From the NCBI GenBank assembly GCA_016793445.1, contig JAEUME010000005.1, positions 1 through 64,000 of the forward strand: a stretch of 64,000 bases of DNA, in the 5' to 3' direction. This document shows positions 27,534-35,040 of this stretch, piece after piece. Every line of letters begins with the position of its first letter. Positions within the stretch are counted from its first letter, which is position 1. The stretch is from Hyphomicrobium sp. Its GTDB lineage: Bacteria; Pseudomonadota; Alphaproteobacteria; Rhizobiales; Hyphomicrobiaceae. Position numbers and translations under genes: made by a program. Under the pieces are notes generated by a model. The model was not told the origin of the DNA and searched no databases. It saw only the letters and a list, made by a program, of their open reading frames with translations.

Positions 27534-28778
27534 ATGAGCGACCTTTTTCGACGCGAGGCGGTACAGCATGCGACCCGGCGCCTGGAAGGTGCCGTCGTCC
27601 TGGCGACGCCACTTTCACTGAGGACACTGGGCTTCTTTCTTGCGGCAATCATATTCGGCGTGACAGTGTTCGCTTCGCAGGCGACGTATGCGCGCAAAGC
27701 GACCGTCATCGGCTACCTCGTTCCCGATCAAGGCATGATCCGTGCAACTGCATTGTCGGGTGGCACGCTGCAGAGCTTGCTGGTCAAAGAGGGCTCGATG
27801 GTCAAGCCTGGAGAGCGCATCGCTGTGCTCGGCTTGTCCGCGGAGACGGCAGCTGGCAATGTCGGGACCGTCGTGTCGCAAGGTCTTGAGACCGAATCCC
27901 GGGCCTCGCGGGCGAAGGCCGAATCGCAACTGGCCCGGCTCGAGGTCGAGCGCGATCAGACCACCAAGCGACTGGCGAAATCGGAGGCCGAGCTCAATCA
28001 GGTCGAAACTCAGATCTCCCTCCAGATGCAACGGGTGGCGCTCGCCCGCGCGGACCTGGAACGGGGCGCGGAGGTCGCCAAGAAGGGCTACCTGTCCCGA
28101 AGGGAAGTCAACACGCGACAGGCGGCCGTGCTGAGCGCGGAGCAGGAGCAGGCTACGCTCAATCGCCAGAAGGCGACCATCGAGCGAGAGATCGCAGACA
28201 TCCGGGCGCGGCTGGCGTCTATCCCGCTGGAGATCGACGCGGCGCGCTCGGAGGCGGAGACAGCCGAGGCCACGATCGCGCAGCGGCGCGCAGAGTCGGA
28301 GGCAAGGCGGCTGCAGTTCGTGACGGCGCCGGTCGGAGGCCGGGTTGCTGCGGTGCCGGTTACCACCGGACAGTCGATGACCACCGGTGCGACGGTGGCG
28401 GTGATCATTCCGACGGGCGGGCGCATCGAGGCAGAGCTGCTGGCACCTTCCCGGGCTATCGGCTTCGTGAAGCCGGACCAAGACGTGGCGTTGAGCCTGC
28501 AGGCCTTTCCCTATCAGCGCTTCGGAACGGTGGCGGGCAAGATTCGCTCGGTATCGAGCACGGTCATCAGTCCCAACGAGGTCCAGCTTCAGGGTCTGAC
28601 GGTCCAGGAGCCTGTCTTCAGGATCCGCGTCGCGCTCTCACAAGAGTCCATCCAGGCCTATACCCAGACCATTCCGTTCCAGCCCGGCATGCTGGTTTCG
28701 GCGGAGATCGTTTTTGACCGCCGCAGCCTGTTGGAGTGGCTATTCGATCCGATCTATGCAGTGGGGCGCCGCGCATGA
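27534..28778 (+). CDS. HlyD-family membrane-fusion adaptor (414 aa)
   Basis: Periplasmic adaptor of a type I secretion system. One inner-membrane helix (LGFFLAAIIFGVTVFASQAT, about 33-52) follows a short cytoplasmic N-terminus. Then come the first half of a lipoyl-like domain (ATALSGGTLQSLLVKEGSMV), a long coiled-coil hairpin (about 120-260), the second lipoyl half (VTAPVGGRVAAVPVTTGQSM) and the C-terminal beta domain. The ATG at 27534 follows GAGG; the longer frame from 27456 is less likely. It overlaps the ABC gene by ATGA, so the two are translationally coupled. An outer-membrane TolC partner is not in the window. Confidence 0.88.
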   Translation: MSDLFRREAVQHATRRLEGAVVLATPLSLRTLGFFLAAIIFGVTVFASQATYARKATVIGYLVPDQGMIRATALSGGTLQSLLVKEGSMVKPGERIAVLGLSAETAAGNVGTVVSQGLETESRASRAKAESQLARLEVERDQTTKRLAKSEAELNQVETQISLQMQRVALARADLERGAEVAKKGYLSRREVNTRQAAVLSAEQEQATLNRQKATIEREIADIRARLASIPLEIDAARSEAETAEATIAQRRAESEARRLQFVTAPVGGRVAAVPVTTGQSMTTGATVAVIIPTGGRIEAELLAPSRAIGFVKPDQDVALSLQAFPYQRFGTVAGKIRSVSSTVISPNEVQLQGLTVQEPVFRIRVALSQESIQAYTQTIPFQPGMLVSAEIVFDRRSLLEWLFDPIYAVGRRA

Positions 28779-30940
28779 GCGTTGTTGAAGAAATCGGCCT
28801 TAGCGGCCGCAAGCTGCCCGTGATCACAGCATCGGAGGCTGCCGAATGCGGCCTCACCTGCATGGCCATGATCGCGCGCTACCACGGCCACGACATCGAC
28901 CTCAACGGCTTGCGCCAGCGCTATGCGCTCTCTCTTGCCGGTACGTCGCTGAGGAGCCTTATGGGCATCGCCGACGAGCTCGGCTTCTCAACGCGGGCGC
29001 TCAAGGTCGAAATGTCTGCCCTCGGACGAGTCCAGCTTCCAGCCATCGCGCACTGGGACCTCAACCACTTTGTCGTGCTGAAGTCCGTCGGGCCGCGCAC
29101 CATCACGATACACGATCCTGGCGTGGGCGTTCGCACATTCAGTGCCGAAGAGTTCTCCAAGCACTTCACGGGCGTCGTTCTCGAGCTCGCGCGGTCGGAG
29201 ACATTCGAGCCGATAACCGAGCGCCGGATCCCGATGAAACTCTCGATGCTGTGGTCGAGGATGTCGGGCTGGTGGAGCGCTGTCGTCGGCGTCCTCGTCT
29301 TGTCCTTCGCATTGCAGATCGCGGCGTTCGTCGCCCCCCTGCAGATGCAGCTCATCGTCGACCAGGCCCTGGCCGAAGCAGACAAGGATCTGCTGCTCGT
29401 CATCGCACTCGGCTTCGGCGCGCTCGTTATCATTCAAGCCGCTATCGAGGCTCTGCGCAGCTGGGCGTTGCGCATCTTCGGACACCTGCTCAGCTTCCAG
29501 ATCACCGGCAACCTCGTTCGTCATCTCCTGCGTTTGCCAAGCGACTATTTCGAGAAGCGGCACGTGGGCGACATCATCTCGCGGCTCGGATCGGTTCGGC
29601 CGATCCAGCAGGCGATCACGCAAGGCGTCATCAGCACGGTGATCGATGGCCTGATGGCATGCGTGGCGGCAATCATCCTTTTCTTCTACTCGACGACCCT
29701 GGCATTCATCGTGCTGGCCGCCGTCCTCGTCAATCTCGTGCTGGCGCTGATGCTGGTGCCTCGCATGAAACAGCGGATGGAAGAGGAGATCCTGGCGGAG
29801 GCAAAGGAGCAGACGCACCTCATGGAAACAGTGCGAGCGGCTACGACGCTGAAGTTGCTCGGACGTGAGGCGGTGCGCGAGGGGGCGTGGCGCAACCTGC
29901 ACGCGGAGTCGACGAACGCAAGTATCGGGGTCGGCAAGTATCAGATCGCGATGTCGTTCGTGCAAAGCATCGTGACCGGCCTGCAGACCGTGCTCGTGAT
30001 CTACGTCGCTGGCGGACACATCCTCGCTGGCCAAGGTTTTTCGGTCGGGATGCTGTTCGCGTTCCTCTCCTATCGCCAGACCTTCACCGACCGTGCCATG
30101 GCGCTCGTCAACCAGGTCATGCAATTCCGGTTTCTGCGGCTGCATCTTGACAGGCTCTCCGACATCGTTCTTACCCCCGCCGAGTCGACGAGCCAGGGCA
30201 TGGTGCTCACAAAGACCGAGGGGCACATGCGGCTCAAGAACGTATCGTTCCGCTACGGTTCGACCGATCCGCTCGTGCTTGAGGACGTCAATCTTGAGAT
30301 TGAGCCCGGCGACTACGTCGCCATCCAGGGCCCATCAGGCGGCGGCAAGACGACACTGTTGAAACTGCTGCTTGGCCTCAACCAGCCGTCCGAGGGCGCC
30401 ATCGAACTCGATGGCCACCGCGCTACAGCCGAGCGCTGGCGGAGCTGGCGCAACGAGATCGGCGTCGTCGCGCAAGACGATCGCCTGCTCTCAGGCACGC
30501 TCGCCGACAATATCGCGGGCTTCGATCCAGACCTCGACATGGAGAAGGTGATCGCGGCGGCAACTGCTGCCCAAGTCCATGCCGACATCATGCGCACGCC
30601 CATGCAATACCTCAGCCTGGTCGGCGACATGGGTTCGACCCTGTCGGGCGGTCAACGCCAGCGTGTTCTGCTAGCGCGCGCGCTGTATCGAAACCCCAAG
30701 ATTCTCATTCTTGACGAAGGCACGGCCAATCTCGATGAACAAAACGAGGCGCTCATTGCCGATCTCATCGACGAGATGCAGATCACGCGAATCGTCGTGG
30801 CTCACCGGCCGGCGCTGCTGAGGCGTGCGAAACGGGTGTTCTCCGTCTCCAACCGGAAGCTTCTTTGCATCGAGCGCGGAGATACGGCTGAGCGGCTGGT
30901 GCCGGTTCCGGCAGCCGAACCAACGACCGCCGCCGATTGA
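28775..30940 (+). CDS. C39-peptidase ABC exporter (721 aa)
   Basis: Bifunctional transporter that cuts double-glycine leaders and exports the peptide. The N-terminal C39 peptidase has Cys25 (SEAAECGLTCMAM), the His in DLNHFVVL and the Asp in IHDPGVG, so it should be active. Six membrane helices follow (about 170-450), then the ATPase: Walker A GPSGGGKTTLLKLL, signature LSGGQRQRVLLARAL and Walker B ILILDEGTANLDE. It shares an ATGA overlap with the HlyD gene. The two precursors at 24805-24990 and 25341-25580 are the obvious substrates. Relative of CvaB/RaxB. Confidence 0.93.
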   Translation: MSVVEEIGLSGRKLPVITASEAAECGLTCMAMIARYHGHDIDLNGLRQRYALSLAGTSLRSLMGIADELGFSTRALKVEMSALGRVQLPAIAHWDLNHFVVLKSVGPRTITIHDPGVGVRTFSAEEFSKHFTGVVLELARSETFEPITERRIPMKLSMLWSRMSGWWSAVVGVLVLSFALQIAAFVAPLQMQLIVDQALAEADKDLLLVIALGFGALVIIQAAIEALRSWALRIFGHLLSFQITGNLVRHLLRLPSDYFEKRHVGDIISRLGSVRPIQQAITQGVISTVIDGLMACVAAIILFFYSTTLAFIVLAAVLVNLVLALMLVPRMKQRMEEEILAEAKEQTHLMETVRAATTLKLLGREAVREGAWRNLHAESTNASIGVGKYQIAMSFVQSIVTGLQTVLVIYVAGGHILAGQGFSVGMLFAFLSYRQTFTDRAMALVNQVMQFRFLRLHLDRLSDIVLTPAESTSQGMVLTKTEGHMRLKNVSFRYGSTDPLVLEDVNLEIEPGDYVAIQGPSGGGKTTLLKLLLGLNQPSEGAIELDGHRATAERWRSWRNEIGVVAQDDRLLSGTLADNIAGFDPDLDMEKVIAAATAAQVHADIMRTPMQYLSLVGDMGSTLSGGQRQRVLLARALYRNPKILILDEGTANLDEQNEALIADLIDEMQITRIVVAHRPALLRRAKRVFSVSNRKLLCIERGDTAERLVPVPAAEPTTAAD

Positions 30941-30958
30941 CCGGCGGGCTCTCTTTTC
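30930..30958 (+). terminator. Probable terminator after the exporter gene
   Basis: CCGCCG at 30930-30935 and CGGCGG at 30942-30947 form a six-pair stem spanning the stop codon, followed by CTCTCTTTT. The tail is interrupted by C, so strength is uncertain. Confidence 0.4.
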
Positions 30959-31340
30959 GTCAATCTCCGCGCAGCAATAACCCATAACTGAATTGGCTGC
31001 ACCGAAGTGTGCTGCGGCGCGCGTGGAAAGCAATGCAATTCTTGTTGGTTGCCCAATCGGCGCTTTGTGGGTTTGATGCATGTGCTGGCGGTGATCGTCA
31101 GCCGCGGTGATTTCAAGGCGACTTGCGCCGCGTCATCAAACGCTAAGGTGTCACGCGATAACGAGCGTGACCTCCAACAAACTGGAGACCGCTATGCTCG
31201 AAATGTCCCGGATCCTTTGCAGTCCTTCGTCTCTGGTTGCGTGTTGTTGTTGACGCTGCTGCGCTGCCAACCCAACACCGCACCCATCCAATATAACAGA
31301 TGATCAGAAGGACGCCGGCGCGGCCGGCGAATGAGGATCC
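30941..31340. other. Intergenic with an inverted repeat
   Basis: No gene supported. GTCACGC (31150-31156) and GCGTGAC (31165-31171) form a seven-base dyad with an eight-base centre, possibly an operator or hairpin upstream of the 78-aa gene. Nothing else was recognised. Confidence 0.35.
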
Positions 31341-31577
31341 ATGTCCGATAAAGCACAGTCTTACGTCATCGAAGTCGGCGACGACCAGGTCGGCGTCGTC
31401 ATCAAGGAGGCGGGCGAGAGCGAGTTCCAATTTCACGCCGCCCTCCTGGCCTATCAGGCGCTCGAAGGCCGGCGCTTCGCCAATCCGCTTCTGGCAGAGC
31501 GCGCCGCCATCGCTCATTCTGTCGGCGGCCGCCGGACCCGGCGCTCGTCCTTCGGATTCGGACGCAGGGCGGCATGA
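31341..31577 (+). CDS. Small hypothetical protein (78 aa)
   Basis: Soluble protein starting MSDKAQSYVIEVGDDQVGVV with an acidic N-terminal half, a pattern seen in small uncharacterised proteins of Hyphomicrobiales, and an Arg-rich tail (GGRRTRRSSFGFGRRAA). It precedes the sulfur locus on the same strand, though a strong hairpin lies between. A 64-codon frame overlaps its stop by ATGA at 31574 but is Arg/Ser-rich and unconvincing. Function unknown. Confidence 0.55.
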   Translation: MSDKAQSYVIEVGDDQVGVVIKEAGESEFQFHAALLAYQALEGRRFANPLLAERAAIAHSVGGRRTRRSSFGFGRRAA

Positions 31578-31958
31578 ACAAGCCGTCGAGCTATTTCAGC
31601 AGGTTGCGGCGTCCACGAAAGGTGCGCGCTCCATCCTCAAGACCTGGGTGTACGAAGAACGCTCGGCACAAATCCTCTGCGGCCCCGCTTGATCCGGCCA
31701 GCGGACAGGTGGGCGGACCTGAGCCGGTCGCACGGCTCTCGATTTCCGGCGCAACGCCCCCGGCATGAGTTGTTTCCCAGCTTGTCTCCTCGACAAGTGA
31801 ACTGCGGGACCGGTGAGTTGTCACCGGTCCCGATTTTTTTTTGGAAGGGAACACGTGAGACAGAGAATAAGCTCAGAACAATTTCTTGGTTCACAGGATA
31901 CCGCCTGGCCTCGAACGTCCGATCCCAGGAAACGATATCGCAATACGGAAGACGTCCC
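31578..31958 (+). promoter_or_regulatory. Leader before the sulfate-binding protein gene
   Basis: Holds two consecutive hairpins upstream of the sulfate-binding protein: CTTGTC (31781-31786) with GACAAG (31792-31797), then the strong terminator at 31805-31842. The terminator sits 117 bases before the ATG and 228 bases after the previous gene, so attenuation of the sulfate gene by an RNA element is a reasonable idea. I could not match it to a known riboswitch by eye. Confidence 0.35.
31805..31842 (+). terminator. Perfect 12-bp terminator hairpin upstream of the sulfate gene
   Basis: CGGGACCGGTGA (31805-31816) pairs perfectly with TCACCGGTCCCG (31821-31832) across the loop GTTG, followed by a nine-T run. 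It is a textbook intrinsic terminator. Placed before the sulfate-binding gene, it could end transcription of the 78-aa gene or act as an attenuator. Confidence 0.85.
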
Positions 31959-32954
31959 ATGAAATTCCCAAAGATGACCACACTCGCAGTACTGATGGCT
32001 GCCATCGGATCCAACGCGCCGGTCAAAGCTGAAAGCTCGATCTTGAACGCGTCCTATGACGTATCGAGAGAACTCTACAAAGAGATCAATCCTGCTTTCG
32101 CCAAGTTCTGGAAAGCGAAGACGGGTGAGGATGTCACGGTCAACCAGTCGCACGCCGGTTCGACCAAGCAGGCACAGTCCGTGGCCGAGGGCCTGGAAGC
32201 GGACGTCGTGACGCTCAACCAGCCGACCGATCTCGATTTCCTCGTCTCGAAGGGCGTGGTATCGCCGGACTGGCGCAAGGAGTTTCCCGACGCCGCCGCC
32301 CCCTACACTACGGCGAGCGTGTTCCTGGTTCGCAAGGGCAATCCGAAGAGCATCAAGGACTGGGATGACCTCGTTAGGAGCGGCATCGGCGTCGTCATTC
32401 CGAATCCGAAGACGTCGGGCAATGGCCGCTACACCTATCTTGCCGCCTGGGGCTATGCGCTTTCCAGGGACGGCGGCAGCGAGGACAAGGCCAAGGAGTT
32501 CGTCAAGGCGCTGTTTGCCAACGTGCCTGTCTTCGACGGCGGCGGGCGCGGCGCCACGACCACGTTCACGCAGCGCAGCATCGGTGACGTGCTGGTGACC
32601 TTCGAAAATGAGGCCGCGCTCATCAAGAAGGAAATCGACGGCGACAACTTCGAGATCGTCTATCCGTCGCTGAGTGTGGAGGCCGCGCCGCCAGTCGCCG
32701 TCGTTACCAAGGTTGTGGAGAAGCGCAACTCCAAGGCCACTGCGAAAGCCTACCTTGACTTCCTCTACAGCGCGGAGGCGCAAGCGATCATTGCCAGGCA
32801 CCACTTCCGGCCGCGCGTTGCCGTGAAGGATGCTGAATTCCCGCCCATCAAGACGTTCACCGTCGAAGACAAGATCGGTCCCTGGGCAGACGTGCAGAAG
32901 GCACACTTTTCTGATGGTGGAATCTACGACCAGATTGCGGTCAGGACCCGGTAA
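31959..32954 (+). CDS. Sulfate/thiosulfate ABC transporter substrate-binding protein (331 aa)
   Basis: Periplasmic sulfate-binding protein (Sbp/CysP family). Signal peptide of about 24 residues (MTTLAVLMAAIGSNAPVKAE), then the family start ILNASYDVSRELYKEINPAF, the ligand-contact segment QSHAGSTKQAQSVAEGLEAD, and NPKTSGNGRYTYLAAWGYAL, which is conserved in sulfate binders. Length is typical. CysTWA permease genes are not adjacent, so partners must lie elsewhere. It precedes the serine acetyltransferase and encapsulin genes on the same strand, tying sulfate uptake to cysteine synthesis and storage. Confidence 0.92.
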   Translation: MKFPKMTTLAVLMAAIGSNAPVKAESSILNASYDVSRELYKEINPAFAKFWKAKTGEDVTVNQSHAGSTKQAQSVAEGLEADVVTLNQPTDLDFLVSKGVVSPDWRKEFPDAAAPYTTASVFLVRKGNPKSIKDWDDLVRSGIGVVIPNPKTSGNGRYTYLAAWGYALSRDGGSEDKAKEFVKALFANVPVFDGGGRGATTTFTQRSIGDVLVTFENEAALIKKEIDGDNFEIVYPSLSVEAAPPVAVVTKVVEKRNSKATAKAYLDFLYSAEAQAIIARHHFRPRVAVKDAEFPPIKTFTVEDKIGPWADVQKAHFSDGGIYDQIAVRTR

Positions 32955-33127
32955 CGCTGCAGAGACTTCATCTTGGTTGGACCTGTCGTGGCGGTGCTGT
33001 CAGATGCCGCCGCGACAAGTTGGGCGCCGTCAGAGTGAACCGTGATTTGCTTATCATTTCTTCTTGGTTCGCTAGTGCGGATGGGGTGGCTAATTTAGCC
33101 TCCATATCAGTTTGGGAGCCACGCGCC

Positions 33128-34033
33128 GTGCCTTGGAAAATTGAAACCATCGTCGACGACCTGCGTGTTGCGCGAGGCCGCAGCAAACGTTTGTCACGTA
33201 CAACCGACCTGACGGCTCCGCTGCCCGATACGAAAGCCATCGACAACGCTTTGCGGCTGCTTTTTGCAGCCATGTTTCCGCGACACTCGGGAGCCTCTGA
33301 CCACAGTGTCGAGGGATTGGCGTTCTACATGGGCAACGCGCTCAACACGGCGCTGCACATCCTGTCCGAACAGGTACGCCGCGAGCAGAACTCCCTGCCG
33401 CCTGTCCCGTCGGAAAACTCCAATCAGCGCAGCGCCGAGGCGATCATTTCGGAATTCTCTCAGCAACTGCCTCGCGTCTACGAGCTTCTGGAAAGCGACA
33501 TTCAATCGGGCTTCGAGGGTGATCCCTCGGCGCGCAGCACAGAGGAAGTGCTGTTGTGCTTTCCCGGAGTGAAGGCCATCTTCCATCACCGCGTCGCGCA
33601 CGCACTCTACAAACTCGGCGCACCCATCGTCGCGCGCATCATCGCTGAGATTTCCCACTCGGCGACGGGGATCGACATACATCCGGGTGCCGAGATCGGA
33701 CCCAGCTTCTTCATCGACCACGGCACGGGCGTCGTCATCGGCGAGACGACCGTCATTGGCCAGCGCGTCCGGCTCTACCAGGCGGTCACGCTTGGCGCCA
33801 AACGCTTCAGCATCGATGCGAACGGTGCGCTGCTTAAGGGCCAACCGCGCCACCCTATCGTGGAAGACGACGTCGTCATCTACGCAGGCGCCACCATTCT
33901 CGGACGCGTCGTGATCGGGCGGGGGTCGTCGATCGGCGGCAACGTCTGGCTCACGCGCAGCGTGCCTCCTGAAAGCAACATCGTGCAGGCTCAGGCCCGT
34001 TCGGATGTGTTCGCCGAAGGTGCGGGAATATAA
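33128..34033 (+). CDS. Serine O-acetyltransferase, EpsC/SrpH type (301 aa)
   Basis: Makes O-acetylserine, the carbon skeleton for cysteine. The N-terminal helical domain (about 1-170) precedes a left-handed beta-helix of hexapeptide repeats: GIDIHPGAEIGPSFFIDHG, then GVVIGETTVIGQRVRLYQA and AGATILGRVVIGRGSSIGG. The active-site His lies in FIDHGTG. The GTG at 33128, preceded by GGGAG, gives a natural N-terminus; a longer frame begins at 33020. It is upstream of the encapsulin shell gene, the usual companion of family 2A encapsulins. Confidence 0.88.
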   Translation: MPWKIETIVDDLRVARGRSKRLSRTTDLTAPLPDTKAIDNALRLLFAAMFPRHSGASDHSVEGLAFYMGNALNTALHILSEQVRREQNSLPPVPSENSNQRSAEAIISEFSQQLPRVYELLESDIQSGFEGDPSARSTEEVLLCFPGVKAIFHHRVAHALYKLGAPIVARIIAEISHSATGIDIHPGAEIGPSFFIDHGTGVVIGETTVIGQRVRLYQAVTLGAKRFSIDANGALLKGQPRHPIVEDDVVIYAGATILGRVVIGRGSSIGGNVWLTRSVPPESNIVQAQARSDVFAEGAGI

Positions 34034-34064
34034 TTCCAAGATAACATCGTAGACAGCAAAACTA

Positions 34065-34086
34065 GAACTATGCTTTTGCATAGTTC
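34065..34086 (+). promoter_or_regulatory. Perfect 9-bp palindrome upstream of the encapsulin gene
   Basis: GAACTATGC and GCATAGTTC flank a TTTT centre at 34065-34086, 42 bases before the shell ATG. A T-run (34097-34102) follows after ten bases. It could be an operator for a dimeric regulator or a weak attenuator; family 2A encapsulin loci are often accompanied by a Crp-like regulator elsewhere. Confidence 0.45.
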
Positions 34087-34128
34087 AGATAAGAGATTTT
34101 TTCTACTATAGCGGATATGAGGAACTAA

Positions 34129-35040
34129 ATGGCAGACGAAGTCCAGACCGCCCTTGGCGATATTGCCGCTCGCCAGCTTGCCAATGCGACGAAGACCGTC
34201 CCCCAAATGTCGAGCATCACGCCGCGCTGGCTGGTGCACTTCCTGAACTGGGTGCCGGTCGAAGCAGGCATCTATCGTGTGAACAAGGTGCGTGACGCTT
34301 CGAGCGTGGAAGTCGCCTGCTCGCTGCGTGACGAGCGCGTCCTGCCTCAGACCTACGTGGACTACGTCGAGAACCCGCGCGAGTACCTCTTGAGCGCCGT
34401 ACAGACCGTGCTCGATGTTCACACGCGCGTGTCGGACCTCTATTCGGTGCCCCACAACCAGATCAAGGAGCAGTTGCGCCTTACGATCGAGACGGTGAAG
34501 GAGCGCCAGGAAAGCGAACTCATCAACAACAAGGAATACGGCCTGCTTGCGCACGCTGCAGCCTCCCAGAAGATCAAGACGCGCACCGGCGCGCCGACGC
34601 CCGACGATCTGGACGAACTCATCACCAAGGTCTGGAAGGAGCCGGCGTTCTTCCTCGCGCATCCGCTGGCCATCGCCGCCTTTGGGCGTGAATGCACGCG
34701 GCGCGGTGTGCCCCCGCCAACGGCAACGCTGTTCGGATCGCCCTTCATTACGTGGCGCGGCATCCCGCTCATTCCCTCCGACAAGCTCGAAGTAAAGGGC
34801 GGCAAAACCAACATCCTGCTCATCCGCACGGGCGAAGCCAAGCAGGGCGTCGTCGGCCTGTTCCAGCCGGGTTTGCCGGGCGAACTGAGCAAGGGCCTGT
34901 CGGTGCGCTTCATGGGCATCAACGATCAGGCGATCGCGTCCTACCTCGTGTCGCTCTACTGCTCGCTCGCCGTCCTGACGGACGATGCGCTCGGCGTGCT
35001 GGAAGGCGTCGAGGTGGGCAAGTATCATGTCTATAGCTGA
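34129..35040 (+). CDS. Family 2A encapsulin shell protein (303 aa)
   Basis: Shell-forming protein with the HK97-like fold, related to Synechococcus SrpI. Recognisable features: ARQLANATKTVPQMSSITPR near the start, SLRDERVLPQTYVDYVENPR in the E-loop region, SDLYSVPHNQIKEQLRLTIE, and the C-terminal GLSVRFMGINDQAIASYLVS. Length fits family 2A. Family 2A shells are 60-subunit nanocompartments that package a cysteine desulfurase, and that gene follows here with a 14-base overlap (35027-35040). Together with the upstream acetyltransferase and sulfate-binding protein it forms a sulfur metabolism locus. Confidence 0.93.
   Translation: MADEVQTALGDIAARQLANATKTVPQMSSITPRWLVHFLNWVPVEAGIYRVNKVRDASSVEVACSLRDERVLPQTYVDYVENPREYLLSAVQTVLDVHTRVSDLYSVPHNQIKEQLRLTIETVKERQESELINNKEYGLLAHAAASQKIKTRTGAPTPDDLDELITKVWKEPAFFLAHPLAIAAFGRECTRRGVPPPTATLFGSPFITWRGIPLIPSDKLEVKGGKTNILLIRTGEAKQGVVGLFQPGLPGELSKGLSVRFMGINDQAIASYLVSLYCSLAVLTDDALGVLEGVEVGKYHVYS

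Noticed and set aside
28988..30226. 412-codon minus-strand frame opposite the ABC exporter
   Set aside because: Antisense shadow; the exporter on the plus strand has all catalytic motifs.
31574..31768. 64-codon frame overlapping the 78-aa gene stop
   Set aside because: The ATGA overlap is attractive, but the product is Arg/Ser/Pro-rich and lacks any recognisable pattern.
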